Positions 26,244 through 35,907 of a stretch of DNA of 64,000 nucleotides are shown here, piece by piece. This stretch comes from an uncultured Pelagibacteraceae bacterium (GTDB taxonomy: Bacteria; Pseudomonadota; Alphaproteobacteria; Pelagibacterales; Pelagibacteraceae). Below the pieces are notes generated by a model that saw only the letters and a list, made by a program, of their open reading frames with translations, was not told where the DNA came from and did no database searches. Both the position numbers and the translations under genes were made by a program. Location of the stretch: assembly GCA_902626725.1 (NCBI GenBank), contig CACOGI010000002.1:1-64000 (forward strand), written 5' to 3'. The stretch's first letter is position 1; every line of letters begins with the position of its first letter.

Positions 26244-27122
26244 TCAATCAGAAACAGTTTTTTTTGATTTAATTAAAAGTGAATAAAACTGCAATAATAC
26301 AGCAAAAAGAATAATTACTCCTCCAATTAATCCAAACATGGATGGTCTTTCACTTACAAAAAGAAACGCCCAGATTGGTCCTAAAACAGATTCGGATAAC
26401 ATAATTATTCCAACCATAGCAGATGGTGTAGTTCTTGCACCAATTGTTATAAATATAAAGCCAAATCCAACTTGAAAAAATCCAGCTAAAAAACCTAGAA
26501 AGATATCATGTGGTGAAATCATGATCTTGGTTGAAAGTAAGAAGCCAATCAAACATGAACTAAGACCTGCAACAAACTGTGCTGGTACCATATCAACTGT
26601 AGGGAATTTTCTAACTATCATTATTAATACTGCAAAAGTGATTGGCATTGTGAATGCTGCTAAATTTCCTGAAAGTTCTCCAGGAGTTAAAGAATTTCCA
26701 ACCATCAATAAAACACCGAACATTGCAAGAAGAATAGAAATTAGTGTAATTAGATTTATTTTTTCTTTAAGAAAAAAATATCCGAATATCGCAAGAAATA
26801 AAATTTGAAGCGATATTATAAAGTTAGTATTTGCAACTGTAGTATTATACATAGCAAATACATATCCACAAAAACCAAATGAAAGTACAATTCCTCCTAT
26901 AAATCCTGGTAGACCAGATTTATAAAAAGACTCAAAGGTTTTTTTTTTATAGCTTGCAATTAAAAATGCTAAAACTGTCATAGAGAAAAATAAAGATCTC
27001 CAAAATAAAATTTGCCATAGTGATGCTCCCTCAAAAGATTTAACAATTAATCCACCAAAACTTAAACTTAGAGCGCCTAAAAATATAAGCAGTGGACCTG
27101 GTAAATTTCTAACTATATTCAT
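26244..27122 (-). CDS. EamA/DMT-family permease of the 5-oxoprolinase operon
   Basis: This 292-residue membrane protein has about ten hydrophobic segments in two EamA repeats; ARTTPSAMVGIIMLSESVLGPIWAFLF is the second-repeat signature. Its start codon overlaps the pxpC stop by one base, so it is the third gene of pxpB-pxpC-eamA. By context it might transport a 5-oxoproline-related or glutamate-family amino acid, but this is inference. Its end is about 30 bases from the start of the divergent... rather downstream-facing riboswitch leader of gcvT, which reads in the same direction. Confidence 0.85.
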   Translation of the reverse strand: MNIVRNLPGPLLIFLGALSLSFGGLIVKSFEGASLWQILFWRSLFFSMTVLAFLIASYKKKTFESFYKSGLPGFIGGIVLSFGFCGYVFAMYNTTVANTNFIISLQILFLAIFGYFFLKEKINLITLISILLAMFGVLLMVGNSLTPGELSGNLAAFTMPITFAVLIMIVRKFPTVDMVPAQFVAGLSSCLIGFLLSTKIMISPHDIFLGFLAGFFQVGFGFIFITIGARTTPSAMVGIIMLSESVLGPIWAFLFVSERPSMFGLIGGVIILFAVLLQFYSLLIKSKKTVSD

Positions 27123-28066
27123 TATATTTGTGAAATTAAATTTTGAGTTTCCAATTCATACAATTTAAATAAACTTTCTGCACTAGCTAAATCGACTTCT
27201 TTGAATTTAATTTTTGAGCCTGTTGGTAATTGAACTAATTTGTCATAATCTGCACTTATAACAACACCTATTTTAGGATAACCTCCTATGGTGCCGTGAT
27301 CAGAAAGCATAATAATTGGTTTTCCGTCTGCTGGAACTTGAATAACCCCTTTGATTAAGCCTTCAGATTTTATATTAGTATCAACAACGTTTTCTATTTT
27401 TTTTCCCTCTAATCTCATACCCATTCGATCAGATAATTTAGAAACATTAAATTCTTGTTCTAAGAAAATTTTTTTTCCTTTTTCAGAAAAATAATTAAAG
27501 TTTGTTCCTTTAATAATTCTTATGTTTTCTAATTTTGTGTTAACATAATTTAATTTTTTATTACTCAAATTTTTATTAATGTGAGAAATTTTTATCTCTT
27601 GATTATCTTCTAACTTTCTCCCATTGTTTGAGCCAATATTTGCTTTTGTATTAATAGAGCAGCTTGACCACTGATATCTTAAATCTAATTTTCCCCCAAA
27701 CGCTATGTATCCATAAACAGATTTATTAGTGGATATAATGTCTAGCTCATCATCATTCTCAAGAATATAAGATTGATAACACTGTCCATTAATTAAATCT
27801 TTTTTTTTTTTTATATTGAAATTTACGTCACCAGTCACAACAATATTGATTTTATCTCCATGATACTTTAGTAAAGGCCCTTGATAAGCAAATTCTAAAG
27901 CTGGACTCTCTGATTCATTTCCAGCAAGCTTATTTGATAAAAGATAATTTCTATTATCCATAGCACCACTAAATGGAATTCCAATATGGTAAAGGTTGTT
28001 TCTACCTTGATCTTGGAATGTAGTATTAATTCCAGCCCTGATAATTTTAAAATGATTTTTACTCAT
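27122..28066 (-). CDS. pxpC: 5-oxoprolinase subunit C (biotin-dependent carboxyltransferase-like)
   Basis: PxpC with PxpA and PxpB opens 5-oxoproline to glutamate with ATP. Family motifs are FKIIRAGINTTFQDQGR, GIPFSGAMDNRNYLLSNKLAGN, LEFAYQGP, and SDHGTIGGYPKIGVV with PTGSKIKF near the end. The ORF track starts at 28084; I choose the next Met (MSKNHFKIIRAG, 28066), which overlaps the pxpB stop by 8 bases and fits the family start, although no clear ribosome-binding site separates the two. The older name is KipA/allophanate hydrolase subunit 2-like. Confidence 0.9.
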   Translation of the reverse strand: MSKNHFKIIRAGINTTFQDQGRNNLYHIGIPFSGAMDNRNYLLSNKLAGNESESPALEFAYQGPLLKYHGDKINIVVTGDVNFNIKKKKDLINGQCYQSYILENDDELDIISTNKSVYGYIAFGGKLDLRYQWSSCSINTKANIGSNNGRKLEDNQEIKISHINKNLSNKKLNYVNTKLENIRIIKGTNFNYFSEKGKKIFLEQEFNVSKLSDRMGMRLEGKKIENVVDTNIKSEGLIKGVIQVPADGKPIIMLSDHGTIGGYPKIGVVISADYDKLVQLPTGSKIKFKEVDLASAESLFKLYELETQNLISQI

Positions 28067-28733
28067 TGTATTTTTGATGCTCATCTATTGATATTTCATT
28101 AAAAATAACCGTATCACCTGGATTAATTAAATTTGGTTCTTTTTCTTTAGAACTATCAAATATATTTAATGGTGTATTGCCTACTATGTTCCACCCACCA
28201 GGACTTTCGAATGTATAAATATTTGCAAACTGTTCAGTAAAACCAACTGATCCTTTAGGAACTTTTACCCTAGGTGTTTCAAGACGTTTTGCTCTCAAAT
28301 TTTTATCTAGATCACCGAGAAATGGCATGCCAGCAATAAAACCTGTCATGTAACAAAAAAATTCTTTATTAAAAAAATTTTTATAAATTTTTTCTTTATT
28401 AATTTTTAATTTTTCTTCCAATTTTTTGATATCTAATGAAAAGGACTCATCTCTACAGACCGGTATTTGAATTCTTTTATTTTTCAAATTCTCACTTTTT
28501 TTTATGTCAAGGTTTTCAATTAATCTTTTTAAACTTTTAAAATTAGTTTTTCTCAAATCAAAAGAAACAATTAGTTTATTGTATGATGGGGTTAGATTAT
28601 TTACTCCCTCAATATTTTCTTTCTGAATAGTCTTAAAATATCTAATAACATTGCTATTAGTTTCCTTACTAATATCATTTCCAAAATCACAATACAAAGC
28701 TGCGTCACCAAGATTTGATATATTTTTTATCAT
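28059..28733 (-). CDS. pxpB: 5-oxoprolinase subunit B
   Basis: The 224-residue protein has the PxpB/KipI pattern: GDAALYCDFGNDIS near the N-terminus, CYMTGFIAGMPFLGDLDKNL, RLETPRVKVPKGSVGF and TFESPGGWNIVGNTPLNIFD. It works in complex with PxpC. It is divergent from pxpA, with the two translation starts less than 30 bases apart, which leaves almost no space for separate promoters. The central part is unusually rich in Lys and Asn, as is usual for this genome. Confidence 0.9.
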   Translation of the reverse strand: MIKNISNLGDAALYCDFGNDISKETNSNVIRYFKTIQKENIEGVNNLTPSYNKLIVSFDLRKTNFKSLKRLIENLDIKKSENLKNKRIQIPVCRDESFSLDIKKLEEKLKINKEKIYKNFFNKEFFCYMTGFIAGMPFLGDLDKNLRAKRLETPRVKVPKGSVGFTEQFANIYTFESPGGWNIVGNTPLNIFDSSKEKEPNLINPGDTVIFNEISIDEHQKYNE

Positions 28734-28760
28734 GCCATGTTATACTTAAGATTTAATACT

Positions 28761-29537
28761 ATGGAAATTAATATAAATTGTGATTTAGGTGAAAAATCAA
28801 AACACCATTCTAATAAATACGACCCAGACTTATTAGAAATAGTGAATTCAGCCAATGTTGCGTGTGGTTATCATGCTGGTGACGACGAAACCATGAGTCA
28901 AGTTGTAAAAATTTCAAAAAAAAACGGAGTAAGTATAGGTGCACATCCATCCTTTAATGATCCAGAAAATTTTGGAAGAGAAAGAATGAATTTATCTTCT
29001 ACAGAAATTAAAAAACTTATAATTGATCAATACGAAATTCTTCAAAATATTGCTTCTAATTATGGAGAAAATGTATCTCACATCAAACCGCACGGTGCTT
29101 TAAATAATATGGCATGCGAGGACATTGATTTGGCATCTACTTTAGCAAAAACTATAAAAGAAATTAGTCAAGATTTGATATATTTAGTGCCAACTGGATC
29201 TAAGATGGAGAAGGCTGCAAAAAAATTAGATATGAAAATAGCTTGTGAAATATTTGCTGATAGAAATTATGAAGATGATGGAAATCTTGTGTCGAGAAAG
29301 AAACCACATGCTTTAATAACCGACCCAGAATTAGCAAAAAAACATGTATTGACTATGGTCAAAAATCAGGCACTTAATTGTCACAGTGGGAAGCAAATAC
29401 CTTGCGAAATAGACTCAGTATGCATACATGGTGATAACGTTAGTTCTTTAATGACTGCTAAAGCCATTAAAAAAAATTTATTAGATAATAAAATGATATT
29501 AAACCCTTTAAATAAAATGGAGAAATTTAAACAATGA
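28761..29537 (+). CDS. pxpA: 5-oxoprolinase subunit A (LamB/YcsF family)
   Basis: PxpA catalyses the hydrolytic part of 5-oxoprolinase. INCDLGEKSKHHSNKYDPDLLEIVNSANVACGYHAGDDETM is the conserved N-terminus and HIKPHGALNNMACED the second landmark. The ORF track starts at 28737; I take the ATG at 28761 because the family begins with MEININCDLGE and the extra eight residues would overlap the divergent promoter space. It stands on the other strand from pxpB/pxpC, an unusual split for a three-subunit enzyme. The following TPR gene overlaps its stop by 4 bases. Confidence 0.92.
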   Translation: MEININCDLGEKSKHHSNKYDPDLLEIVNSANVACGYHAGDDETMSQVVKISKKNGVSIGAHPSFNDPENFGRERMNLSSTEIKKLIIDQYEILQNIASNYGENVSHIKPHGALNNMACEDIDLASTLAKTIKEISQDLIYLVPTGSKMEKAAKKLDMKIACEIFADRNYEDDGNLVSRKKPHALITDPELAKKHVLTMVKNQALNCHSGKQIPCEIDSVCIHGDNVSSLMTAKAIKKNLLDNKMILNPLNKMEKFKQ

Positions 29538-30040
29538 TTAAAAAAACTTTAATTACATTTGTTATGTGCCTTTTTTTAATTTCAAATTCTTACTCAGCTG
29601 GTTCTGGAGGCGATGGTGGTGACAGCGGTGGAACAAGTAAAGTTAAAACTGATTATGATAAAGCTGTTTCGCACATTAAAGTTGCAAAAAAACAGGAAAA
29701 AAAAGGTAAATTAGAAAAAGCAAAAAAAAGATACCAAAAAGCACAAAAGCTTTTACTTAAATCGAATATTAAATCACCTAACAAAGCTGATACACTAAAT
29801 TACCTTGGATTTACAACACGAAAACTTGGTGATTATCAAACTGCAGAAAAATATTATCTTGAGGGATTATCTTTAAAACCAAATCATATAGGTATAAATG
29901 AATATCTTGGTGAACTATATGTTGCAACAAATAGACATAACCTTGCAGTTGAAAGACTACAAATATTAGAGAGCTGTAAGTGTGAAGAATACAATCAATT
30001 AAAAGCAATAATAGCTGGTGAAAAAGTTTCCAAATATTAA
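29534..30040 (+). CDS. Secreted TPR-repeat protein
   Basis: A 168-residue protein with a signal peptide (KKTLITFVMCLFLISNSYSA), a Gly/Ser-rich linker GSGGDGGDSGGTSK, then a lysine-rich helix and about two to three TPR units, including LNYLGFTTRKLGDYQTAEKYYLEGLSLKPNHIGINEYLGELYVATN. It is probably periplasmic and binds a partner protein or peptide. It is translationally coupled to pxpA (ATGA overlap) and converges on the TRAP permease gene with a 4-base overlap. The function is unknown. Confidence 0.8.
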   Translation: MIKKTLITFVMCLFLISNSYSAGSGGDGGDSGGTSKVKTDYDKAVSHIKVAKKQEKKGKLEKAKKRYQKAQKLLLKSNIKSPNKADTLNYLGFTTRKLGDYQTAEKYYLEGLSLKPNHIGINEYLGELYVATNRHNLAVERLQILESCKCEEYNQLKAIIAGEKVSKY

Positions 30041-31347
30041 TTTATATTTTTAACCATTTGTTCAGGCATCCATAAAGCAATTTCAGGAAATGCTACAACA
30101 AGAATTACTGCAAGTACCATTAATAAAAATAATGGAAAAGCACTTCTTGCAATGTATCCCATGTCTTTATTGGCCATACCTTGAAGAACAAATAAATTAA
30201 AACCAACTGGTGGAGTTATTTGAGCCATCTCAACTACAATAACTAAAAAAATACCAAACCAGATCATGTCAAAACCTGCTTGTCTAATCATTGGCTCTAT
30301 AATTGCCATTGTTAATACGACTGCTGATATGCCATCAAGGAACATTCCTAAGATAATATAAAAAATCATTAAAACAAAAATTAATACGTATGGTGATAAA
30401 TCCATATTTTGTATCCATATTGCTAAATTTCTTGGTAATCCTGTAAAACCCATAGCTAAAGATAAGAACGTTGAACCAGCTAAAATAAAAGCAATCATAC
30501 ACGAGGTTTTAGTCGCTCCTAATAAAGATGACTTAAATGTATCTAAATTTAAACTTTTTTGAAAATAAGATAGAATTAAAGCTCCAACAACTCCCAAGGA
30601 TGCAGCTTCCGTAGCAGTTGCTATTCCTGTATAAATTGACCCTATTACAGCCAAAATTAATAATATAACAGGTAAAAGTTGTTTGGATCTTTTGACTTTT
30701 TCAAAGAAAGAATATTTCTCAAAATTTTTTGGCATTTCACTCTTATTTATTAATGACCAAATAATCACATATGACATAAAAATTAAAGCGATCATTATGC
30801 CTGGTATTATTCCAGCGATAAATAATTTTGCTATAGACTCTTGAACTGCAACTCCATAAATGATCAGAATAATTGAAGGTGGTATCAATAGACCCAGAGT
30901 TCCCGAACCAGCTAAGCTTCCAAGTAAAATTTTTTCAGGGTAATTTCTTTTTCTTAATTCAGGAATTGACATTTTTCCAACTGTAGCAACAGTTGCTGCA
31001 GATGAACCCGATATAGCTGCGAATAAAGCACATCCTACTACATTAACGTGTATTAATCCTCCAGGTAGCCTTTGCATCCATGGTGAAAGTCCTTTAAATA
31101 GATTTTCAGATAATTTTGTTCTAAATAAAATTTCTCCCATCCAAACAAAGAGTGGTAAAGCAGTCAAAGTCCATGAAGATGATGTGCCCCATATTGTTGT
31201 TGCCATAGCATCTCCAACTGGTCTTGAAGTAAATAACATCATTCCAATGGCAGACACCCCAATCATACTTAAGGCCACCCATATACCCGAACCTAAGAAA
31301 AACAACAAAACACTGATAAAAAATATTGTTAAAAATATTTCTGTCAT
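30037..31347 (-). CDS. TRAP transporter large permease (DctM type)
   Basis: The 436-residue membrane protein has the DctM features: about twelve membrane segments and repeats around GSLAGSGTLGLLIPPSIILIIYG and FGIFLVIVVEMAQITPPVGFNLFVLQGMA. TRAP systems bring carboxylates into the cell with a sodium gradient. It shares a 4-base ATGA overlap with the small permease gene, and with dctP upstream the three make a complete system. The 3' end overlaps the converging TPR gene by 4 bases. Confidence 0.93.
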   Translation of the reverse strand: MTEIFLTIFFISVLLFFLGSGIWVALSMIGVSAIGMMLFTSRPVGDAMATTIWGTSSSWTLTALPLFVWMGEILFRTKLSENLFKGLSPWMQRLPGGLIHVNVVGCALFAAISGSSAATVATVGKMSIPELRKRNYPEKILLGSLAGSGTLGLLIPPSIILIIYGVAVQESIAKLFIAGIIPGIMIALIFMSYVIIWSLINKSEMPKNFEKYSFFEKVKRSKQLLPVILLILAVIGSIYTGIATATEAASLGVVGALILSYFQKSLNLDTFKSSLLGATKTSCMIAFILAGSTFLSLAMGFTGLPRNLAIWIQNMDLSPYVLIFVLMIFYIILGMFLDGISAVVLTMAIIEPMIRQAGFDMIWFGIFLVIVVEMAQITPPVGFNLFVLQGMANKDMGYIARSAFPLFLLMVLAVILVVAFPEIALWMPEQMVKNIN

Positions 31348-31829
31348 TTAATTTTTTTGATCATTAAGATTAATTGATGAAAAACACTTATAAAAAATAT
31401 TGTAGATCCGATCGCTACACTGGTTTGAGGTATCCAAATTAAAATTTCATCAGCCCCTTCACTTCTTTCTTGAAATTTGTATGAAATAATTAACATTTTT
31501 ATAAAATAAAATGCTAAATATCCTGCAAAAAAACTTGCTAAAGTTAAACACCAAATTTCAACTATCCTTTTTTTTATCCCTGATAGTTTTTCTAAAAAAA
31601 GGGTTATTCTAATATGACCACTTTCAACAAATGTATATGATAAAGCAAAAAAAGATGCTGCGGCCATACAATAGCCGGAATATTCAGCGAGTCCTCTGAT
31701 ATAAAAACCAAAAATCCTGGACGATATACCAATAAGGATAAATACTGCTACAAAAATTAAAAATATTGCAGCAATATACCCTGAAAATTTATAAAGATGA
31801 TTTAGATTTCTATTTAAAGATTCAAACAT
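31344..31829 (-). CDS. TRAP transporter small permease (DctQ type)
   Basis: A 161-residue protein with four membrane segments; the loop GRIRI-like ESGHIRITLFLEKLSGIKKRIVE is the family landmark. It forms the membrane complex with the large permease encoded next. A 12-base-pair hairpin separates it from the upstream binding-protein gene, which should make the binding protein more abundant than the permeases. Confidence 0.92.
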   Translation of the reverse strand: MFESLNRNLNHLYKFSGYIAAIFLIFVAVFILIGISSRIFGFYIRGLAEYSGYCMAAASFFALSYTFVESGHIRITLFLEKLSGIKKRIVEIWCLTLASFFAGYLAFYFIKMLIISYKFQERSEGADEILIWIPQTSVAIGSTIFFISVFHQLILMIKKIK

Positions 31830-31836
31830 GTTGATT

Positions 31837-31867
31837 TAAGGCCACTTAAATAAAATAAGTGGCCTTA
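31837..31867 (-). terminator. Intercistronic hairpin between TRAP binding protein and permease genes
   Basis: taaggccactta and taagtggcctta form a perfect 12-base-pair stem with a 7-base loop. On the minus strand no clear T run follows, so it is more likely a transcript-stabilising or partially terminating element than a full terminator. Confidence 0.75.
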
Positions 31868-31881
31868 ATTTTAAAATTGAA

Positions 31882-32853
31882 TTATTTATAAGCTGATAAA
31901 ACCGCTGCACCTCTTGATCCAGCTTTATCAGACCATTCCTTAGCCATAGTCTGCCCAACCTTCTCAAAATGAGCTTGTAAAGATGAATTGACTTTACCTA
32001 CTACCATTCCAGCATTAGCCAAAGCTTTTTTATCTCCAACATTTCCCTGTTTTGATAACTGCCAACCTTTTCTCTCAGCTAAAGCAGCTTGCTTCATAAC
32101 AAGATCTTGAGTTGCTTTATCTAATTTATTCCAAGCATCTTTGTTTACAATCACCATATTTTTTGGAAACCAAGCTGCAATGTCATAAAAATATTTAACA
32201 CCATTTTCCCAAATTTTAGAATTTTTTCCTGTAGTTGGTGATGTAATCATACTTTCGACAGCCCCTGTTGAAAATGCCTGACTTATTTCAGCTGCTTCTA
32301 TTTTAGTTGGAGCCATACCCGTTAACTCAGCTATTCTAATTGTTGCTGAATTATATGCTCTAAATTTTAATCCTTTCAGATCATCAACAGAATTAATTTC
32401 TTTTTTACTGTAAAGACCTTGAGCTGGCCATGGTACTGCATAAAGAAATACTAAACCCTTTTCATCCAATCCCTTTATAATTTCACCTTTTGAAGCTTTA
32501 TATAACTTCATAGCATCGGAATATGATGTTGCTAAGAATGGTTGAGAGTCTACCTCTAGTAATGGATCTTCTTTTCCTAAAGCTGACATAAATCTCTCTC
32601 CAATTTGAGCTTGTCCTGTTCTTACAGCTCTAAAGATCTCTCCTCCTTTAAATAACGAACCACCCGGATGAGTAACTATTTGTAGCTTCCCGCCACTTTT
32701 TTCTGTTACATTTTTTGCAAATTCAGCTGCATTAGCAGAATGAAAGTTTCCAGCTCCATAAGCAAGAGCCATGTCCCATTTTTCTGCAGTAGCAACATTT
32801 ATTGACAAAATTAATGAAACTAAAACACTTATTAAATATTTCATAAACTTCAT
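31882..32853 (-). CDS. TRAP transporter substrate-binding protein (DctP type)
   Basis: A 323-residue periplasmic protein with a signal peptide ending in VATA. DctP features are the GGSLFKGGEIFRAVRTGQAQIGE loop and LKFRAYNSATIRIAELTGMAPT, where the Arg normally binds the substrate carboxylate. The start is supported by ggagg 5 bases upstream. The ligand is not known. Its closeness to 5-oxoprolinase genes and the known pyroglutamate-binding DctP subfamily of Bordetella make 5-oxoproline a candidate. It is the first gene of the operon and probably the most highly made. Confidence 0.92.
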   Translation of the reverse strand: MKFMKYLISVLVSLILSINVATAEKWDMALAYGAGNFHSANAAEFAKNVTEKSGGKLQIVTHPGGSLFKGGEIFRAVRTGQAQIGERFMSALGKEDPLLEVDSQPFLATSYSDAMKLYKASKGEIIKGLDEKGLVFLYAVPWPAQGLYSKKEINSVDDLKGLKFRAYNSATIRIAELTGMAPTKIEAAEISQAFSTGAVESMITSPTTGKNSKIWENGVKYFYDIAAWFPKNMVIVNKDAWNKLDKATQDLVMKQAALAERKGWQLSKQGNVGDKKALANAGMVVGKVNSSLQAHFEKVGQTMAKEWSDKAGSRGAAVLSAYK

Positions 32854-32966
32854 TTATCCTCCATTTTTTTTAATTGTATTTCATAATGTATTAAAAAATT
32901 TATCAATAAAAAAATTATACTACTTTTGATTGAATTATTTTTAATTTCGAATATTATAATTTTACT

Positions 32967-33578
32967 TTGCTACAAGAATTACTCATATTATCTCAAATTA
33001 TTTTTATTACTATTATCTTAACAGCAGATAATGCAATAATCATTGGTGTCATTTCAGCTAATTTTATTCCAAAAAATAAAAAACAAATAATTTATTGGGG
33101 TGTTGCTGGTGCTTTAATTTTTAAAATAATATTTGCACTTTTTGCAACCTATTTATTTAAATTCTACTTTATAAAGATATTAGGTGGTCTTCTTTTGATT
33201 TGGATAGTAAATGATTTAAGAAAAGACCTCTTCGAAATAAAAAAGATAAAACCGCAAACTAAAAAATCTAAAGAACCGTCTTTTATACAAAGTGTTTATA
33301 AAGTTTTGTTTGCAGACATAATGATTAGTTTTGATAATGTAATTGGGGTAGTTGGTGCAGCAAAAGAAAATTTTGGTTTTATGATATTTGGACTTGTTCT
33401 TTCTGTAGTCCTAACAGGAGCTTTAGCAACATATCTTGCCAGCTATATTCAAAAACATTTATGGATTGCCTACGTTGGTTTGGGTTTTATTTTACTTGTA
33501 GCCTTACAATTGATAATTGGAGGTCTTGTAGATTTAGATATTTTATCAATCAACGAACAATTTAAGAAATATTTCTAA
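32967..33578 (+). CDS. TerC/YjbE-family membrane protein
   Basis: The 203-residue protein has about seven membrane segments and two copies of the metal-binding motif of the TerC family, LTADNAIIIG in the first segment and ISFDNVIGVVG in the middle. Related proteins export manganese or load it into secreted proteins. The start is TTG; upstream is AT-rich without a clear ribosome-binding site. It converges with panB by a 4-base overlap. No yybP-type manganese riboswitch is evident in the 113 bases before it. Confidence 0.85.
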   Translation: MLQELLILSQIIFITIILTADNAIIIGVISANFIPKNKKQIIYWGVAGALIFKIIFALFATYLFKFYFIKILGGLLLIWIVNDLRKDLFEIKKIKPQTKKSKEPSFIQSVYKVLFADIMISFDNVIGVVGAAKENFGFMIFGLVLSVVLTGALATYLASYIQKHLWIAYVGLGFILLVALQLIIGGLVDLDILSINEQFKKYF

Positions 33579-34348
33579 TAAGAATATTTTTTTGTAGGAT
33601 ATTTCTTAGATCTTACTTCAGAAGCAAATCTTTTAACTCCTAAATTCAGAAATTTCCTAATATTTAAAAATTTCTTAACAAATTTAATATTTGTTTCGTT
33701 AAGACCAATTAAGTCGTCAGTAACAAGAACTTGACCATCACAGTTTATTGAAGAACCAATTCCAATTGTAGGAATTTTCAAATTTTGTGTAATTTTTTTT
33801 GAAACAGCCGTTTTCACACATTCAAGAACTATTGCAAATACACCTTTTTTCTGAAGTAGTAAGGCATCATTAAGAAGATCGTTAATTTCTTTTATATTTT
33901 TTCCTTTAGATTTAAAGCTTCCTTTAATTGATTGCGGAAGTAGACCAAGATGGCCCATAACTGGTATTTTGTTTTTTATCAAATATGTTATTTGTTTTAT
34001 AATTTTTTTTCCACCTTCTAATTTGACAGCATCACATTTTGTTTCCTTTATTATTTTTCTTGCATTTTTAAGTGCCAAGTTTTTTGTGGAATATGTTTTA
34101 TAAGGCATATCAACTACCATTAAGCTTTTTTTTATACCCATTCTTACACTCTTAGAATGATTAATCATTTCTGTTAAAGTAACTCTTCTTGTTGTCGAAT
34201 AATTATATAAAACTGAACCTAATGAATCTCCAACCAAAACAATATCTGCATGTTTGTCAACTATCTCAGCTACATTTTTTGAATAAGCTGTAAGACATAC
34301 AATTTTGGATCTATTTTTCTTACTTAAAATTTTTTTAATTTTTTTCAT
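33575..34348 (-). CDS. panB: 3-methyl-2-oxobutanoate hydroxymethyltransferase
   Basis: PanB makes ketopantoate from 2-ketoisovalerate and methylene-tetrahydrofolate, the first committed step to pantothenate. Motifs are [54 protein letters not shown], and [18 protein letters not shown]. At 257 residues it is of usual length. It is the last gene of guaB-TPR-guaA-panB with a 4-base overlap to guaA. It draws on the same C1-folate pool that glycine cleavage feeds. Confidence 0.95.
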   Translation of the reverse strand: MKKIKKILSKKNRSKIVCLTAYSKNVAEIVDKHADIVLVGDSLGSVLYNYSTTRRVTLTEMINHSKSVRMGIKKSLMVVDMPYKTYSTKNLALKNARKIIKETKCDAVKLEGGKKIIKQITYLIKNKIPVMGHLGLLPQSIKGSFKSKGKNIKEINDLLNDALLLQKKGVFAIVLECVKTAVSKKITQNLKIPTIGIGSSINCDGQVLVTDDLIGLNETNIKFVKKFLNIRKFLNLGVKRFASEVRSKKYPTKKYSY

Positions 34349-35907
34349 TCAAGTTCAATAGTGCTTGGTGGCTTAGATGTTACGTCATAAACTACTCTAT
34401 TTATACCTCTTATGCTATTTACAATTTTATTTGAAATCATTTGAATAAATGTTTTTTTAAAATCGTAAAAATCAGCAGTCATTCCATCCTCTGATGTTAT
34501 AGCTCTTAACAAACATAAGTACTCGTAAGTTCTATTATCCCCCATTACTCCGACAGTTTTTACTGGAAGAAGAGCTGCATATGCTTGCCAAATTTTACTA
34601 TATAACTTTTGTTCTTTTAACGAATTTATAAAATAATGATCCGCCTCTTTTAAAATTCCAATTTTTTCTTTTGTAATAATGCCTGGTATTCTTATTGCTA
34701 ATCCTGGACCTGGAAAAGGGTGTCTAGATATAATTTCTTTACTAAGATTTAGTTCTAAGCCCAATTTTCTTACCTCATCTTTAAACAAATATTTAAGTGG
34801 CTCAACTAAAGTTAATTTCATTTTTTTAGGAAGACCTCCAACATTATGGTGAGATTTAATTTTTGAAGTTTGACTTCCTGTAACTGATTTACTTTCAATT
34901 AAATCTGGATAAAGAGTTCCTTGCGCTAGAAACTTAACATCTTTAATTTTCTTAGCATAGCGTTCAAATATTTTAATGAATAAATTTCCAATTATTTTTC
35001 TCTTTTTTTCAGGATCAGAGACATTTGTCAGTTTTTTGATAAATTCTTTTTCAGCATTTACATAAATTAAATTAATCTTAAGTTTTTTTTTAAAAGTTTT
35101 TACTACTTCTTTTTCTTCGTTTTTTCTTAATAATCCTGTGTTCACAAATATACAATACAATTTTTTTCCAATAGCTTTATTTAATAATTGAGCAACAACG
35201 CTGCTATCCACTCCCCCGGATAAAGCACAAATAACTTTTTTGGTACCAACTTTTTTTCTTATATCTTTTATTAATTTCATTTTTTGATCTTTAGAAGACC
35301 AGTTTTTTTTCACTTTACAAATCAAGAAAATAAAATTACTTATAAGTTTTTTTCCATTTTCTGTGTGTGTGACCTCTGGGTGAAATTGGACTCCATAAAA
35401 ACCCTTAATTTTATTTTCTACAATCGCAAATTTTGAATTACTGCTTGATGCTATTACATTAAAGTTTTTAGGAAGTTTTGAAACCTGATCAGCATGGCTC
35501 ATCCAAACTTTAGTCATTTTTTTAGTTTTAAAAAAATTTCTAATTAAAAGACTTTCCTTTTTTTTATAAATTTTTGCTAAACCAAATTCCCTGTGTTTAG
35601 ATTGTTTTACTTTTCCTCCATTAATTTTTGATAGAATTTGATGCCCAAAGCATATACCTAAAACAGGAACATCTTTTTCAATAATTTTTTTATCAAAAGA
35701 ATATTTTTTTGACTCATAGACATTCAATGGTCCGCCAGATAAAATAATGCCTGCTGTAAGTGGTGTGATATCTTTACTTTTAACTTTTTTGTGACTTACT
35801 ATTTCAGAAAATACACCCAACTCTCTAATTCTTCTTGCAATCAATTGTGTAAACTGAGAGCCAAAATCTATAATTAAGATTTTTTTTAATCCTATATTAA
35901 GAATCAT
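34345..35907 (-). CDS. guaA: GMP synthase (glutamine-hydrolysing)
   Basis: GuaA aminates XMP to GMP. The N-terminal class I amidotransferase has the nucleophile in VLGICFGHQ and the His/Glu pair in [11 protein letters not shown]. The ATP-pyrophosphatase P-loop is [10 protein letters not shown], followed by [11 protein letters not shown] and the C-terminal dimerisation domain ending KPPSTIELE. The listed start overlaps the TPR gene by 11 bases. There is no later Met before the first strand ([10 protein letters not shown]), so the start stands. Confidence 0.96.
   Translation of the reverse strand: MILNIGLKKILIIDFGSQFTQLIARRIRELGVFSEIVSHKKVKSKDITPLTAGIILSGGPLNVYESKKYSFDKKIIEKDVPVLGICFGHQILSKINGGKVKQSKHREFGLAKIYKKKESLLIRNFFKTKKMTKVWMSHADQVSKLPKNFNVIASSSNSKFAIVENKIKGFYGVQFHPEVTHTENGKKLISNFIFLICKVKKNWSSKDQKMKLIKDIRKKVGTKKVICALSGGVDSSVVAQLLNKAIGKKLYCIFVNTGLLRKNEEKEVVKTFKKKLKINLIYVNAEKEFIKKLTNVSDPEKKRKIIGNLFIKIFERYAKKIKDVKFLAQGTLYPDLIESKSVTGSQTSKIKSHHNVGGLPKKMKLTLVEPLKYLFKDEVRKLGLELNLSKEIISRHPFPGPGLAIRIPGIITKEKIGILKEADHYFINSLKEQKLYSKIWQAYAALLPVKTVGVMGDNRTYEYLCLLRAITSEDGMTADFYDFKKTFIQMISNKIVNSIRGINRVVYDVTSKPPSTIELE

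Noticed and set aside
32854-32966. Possible manganese riboswitch before the TerC gene
   Set aside because: The gap is AT-rich and lacks the conserved yybP-ykoY loop sequences.
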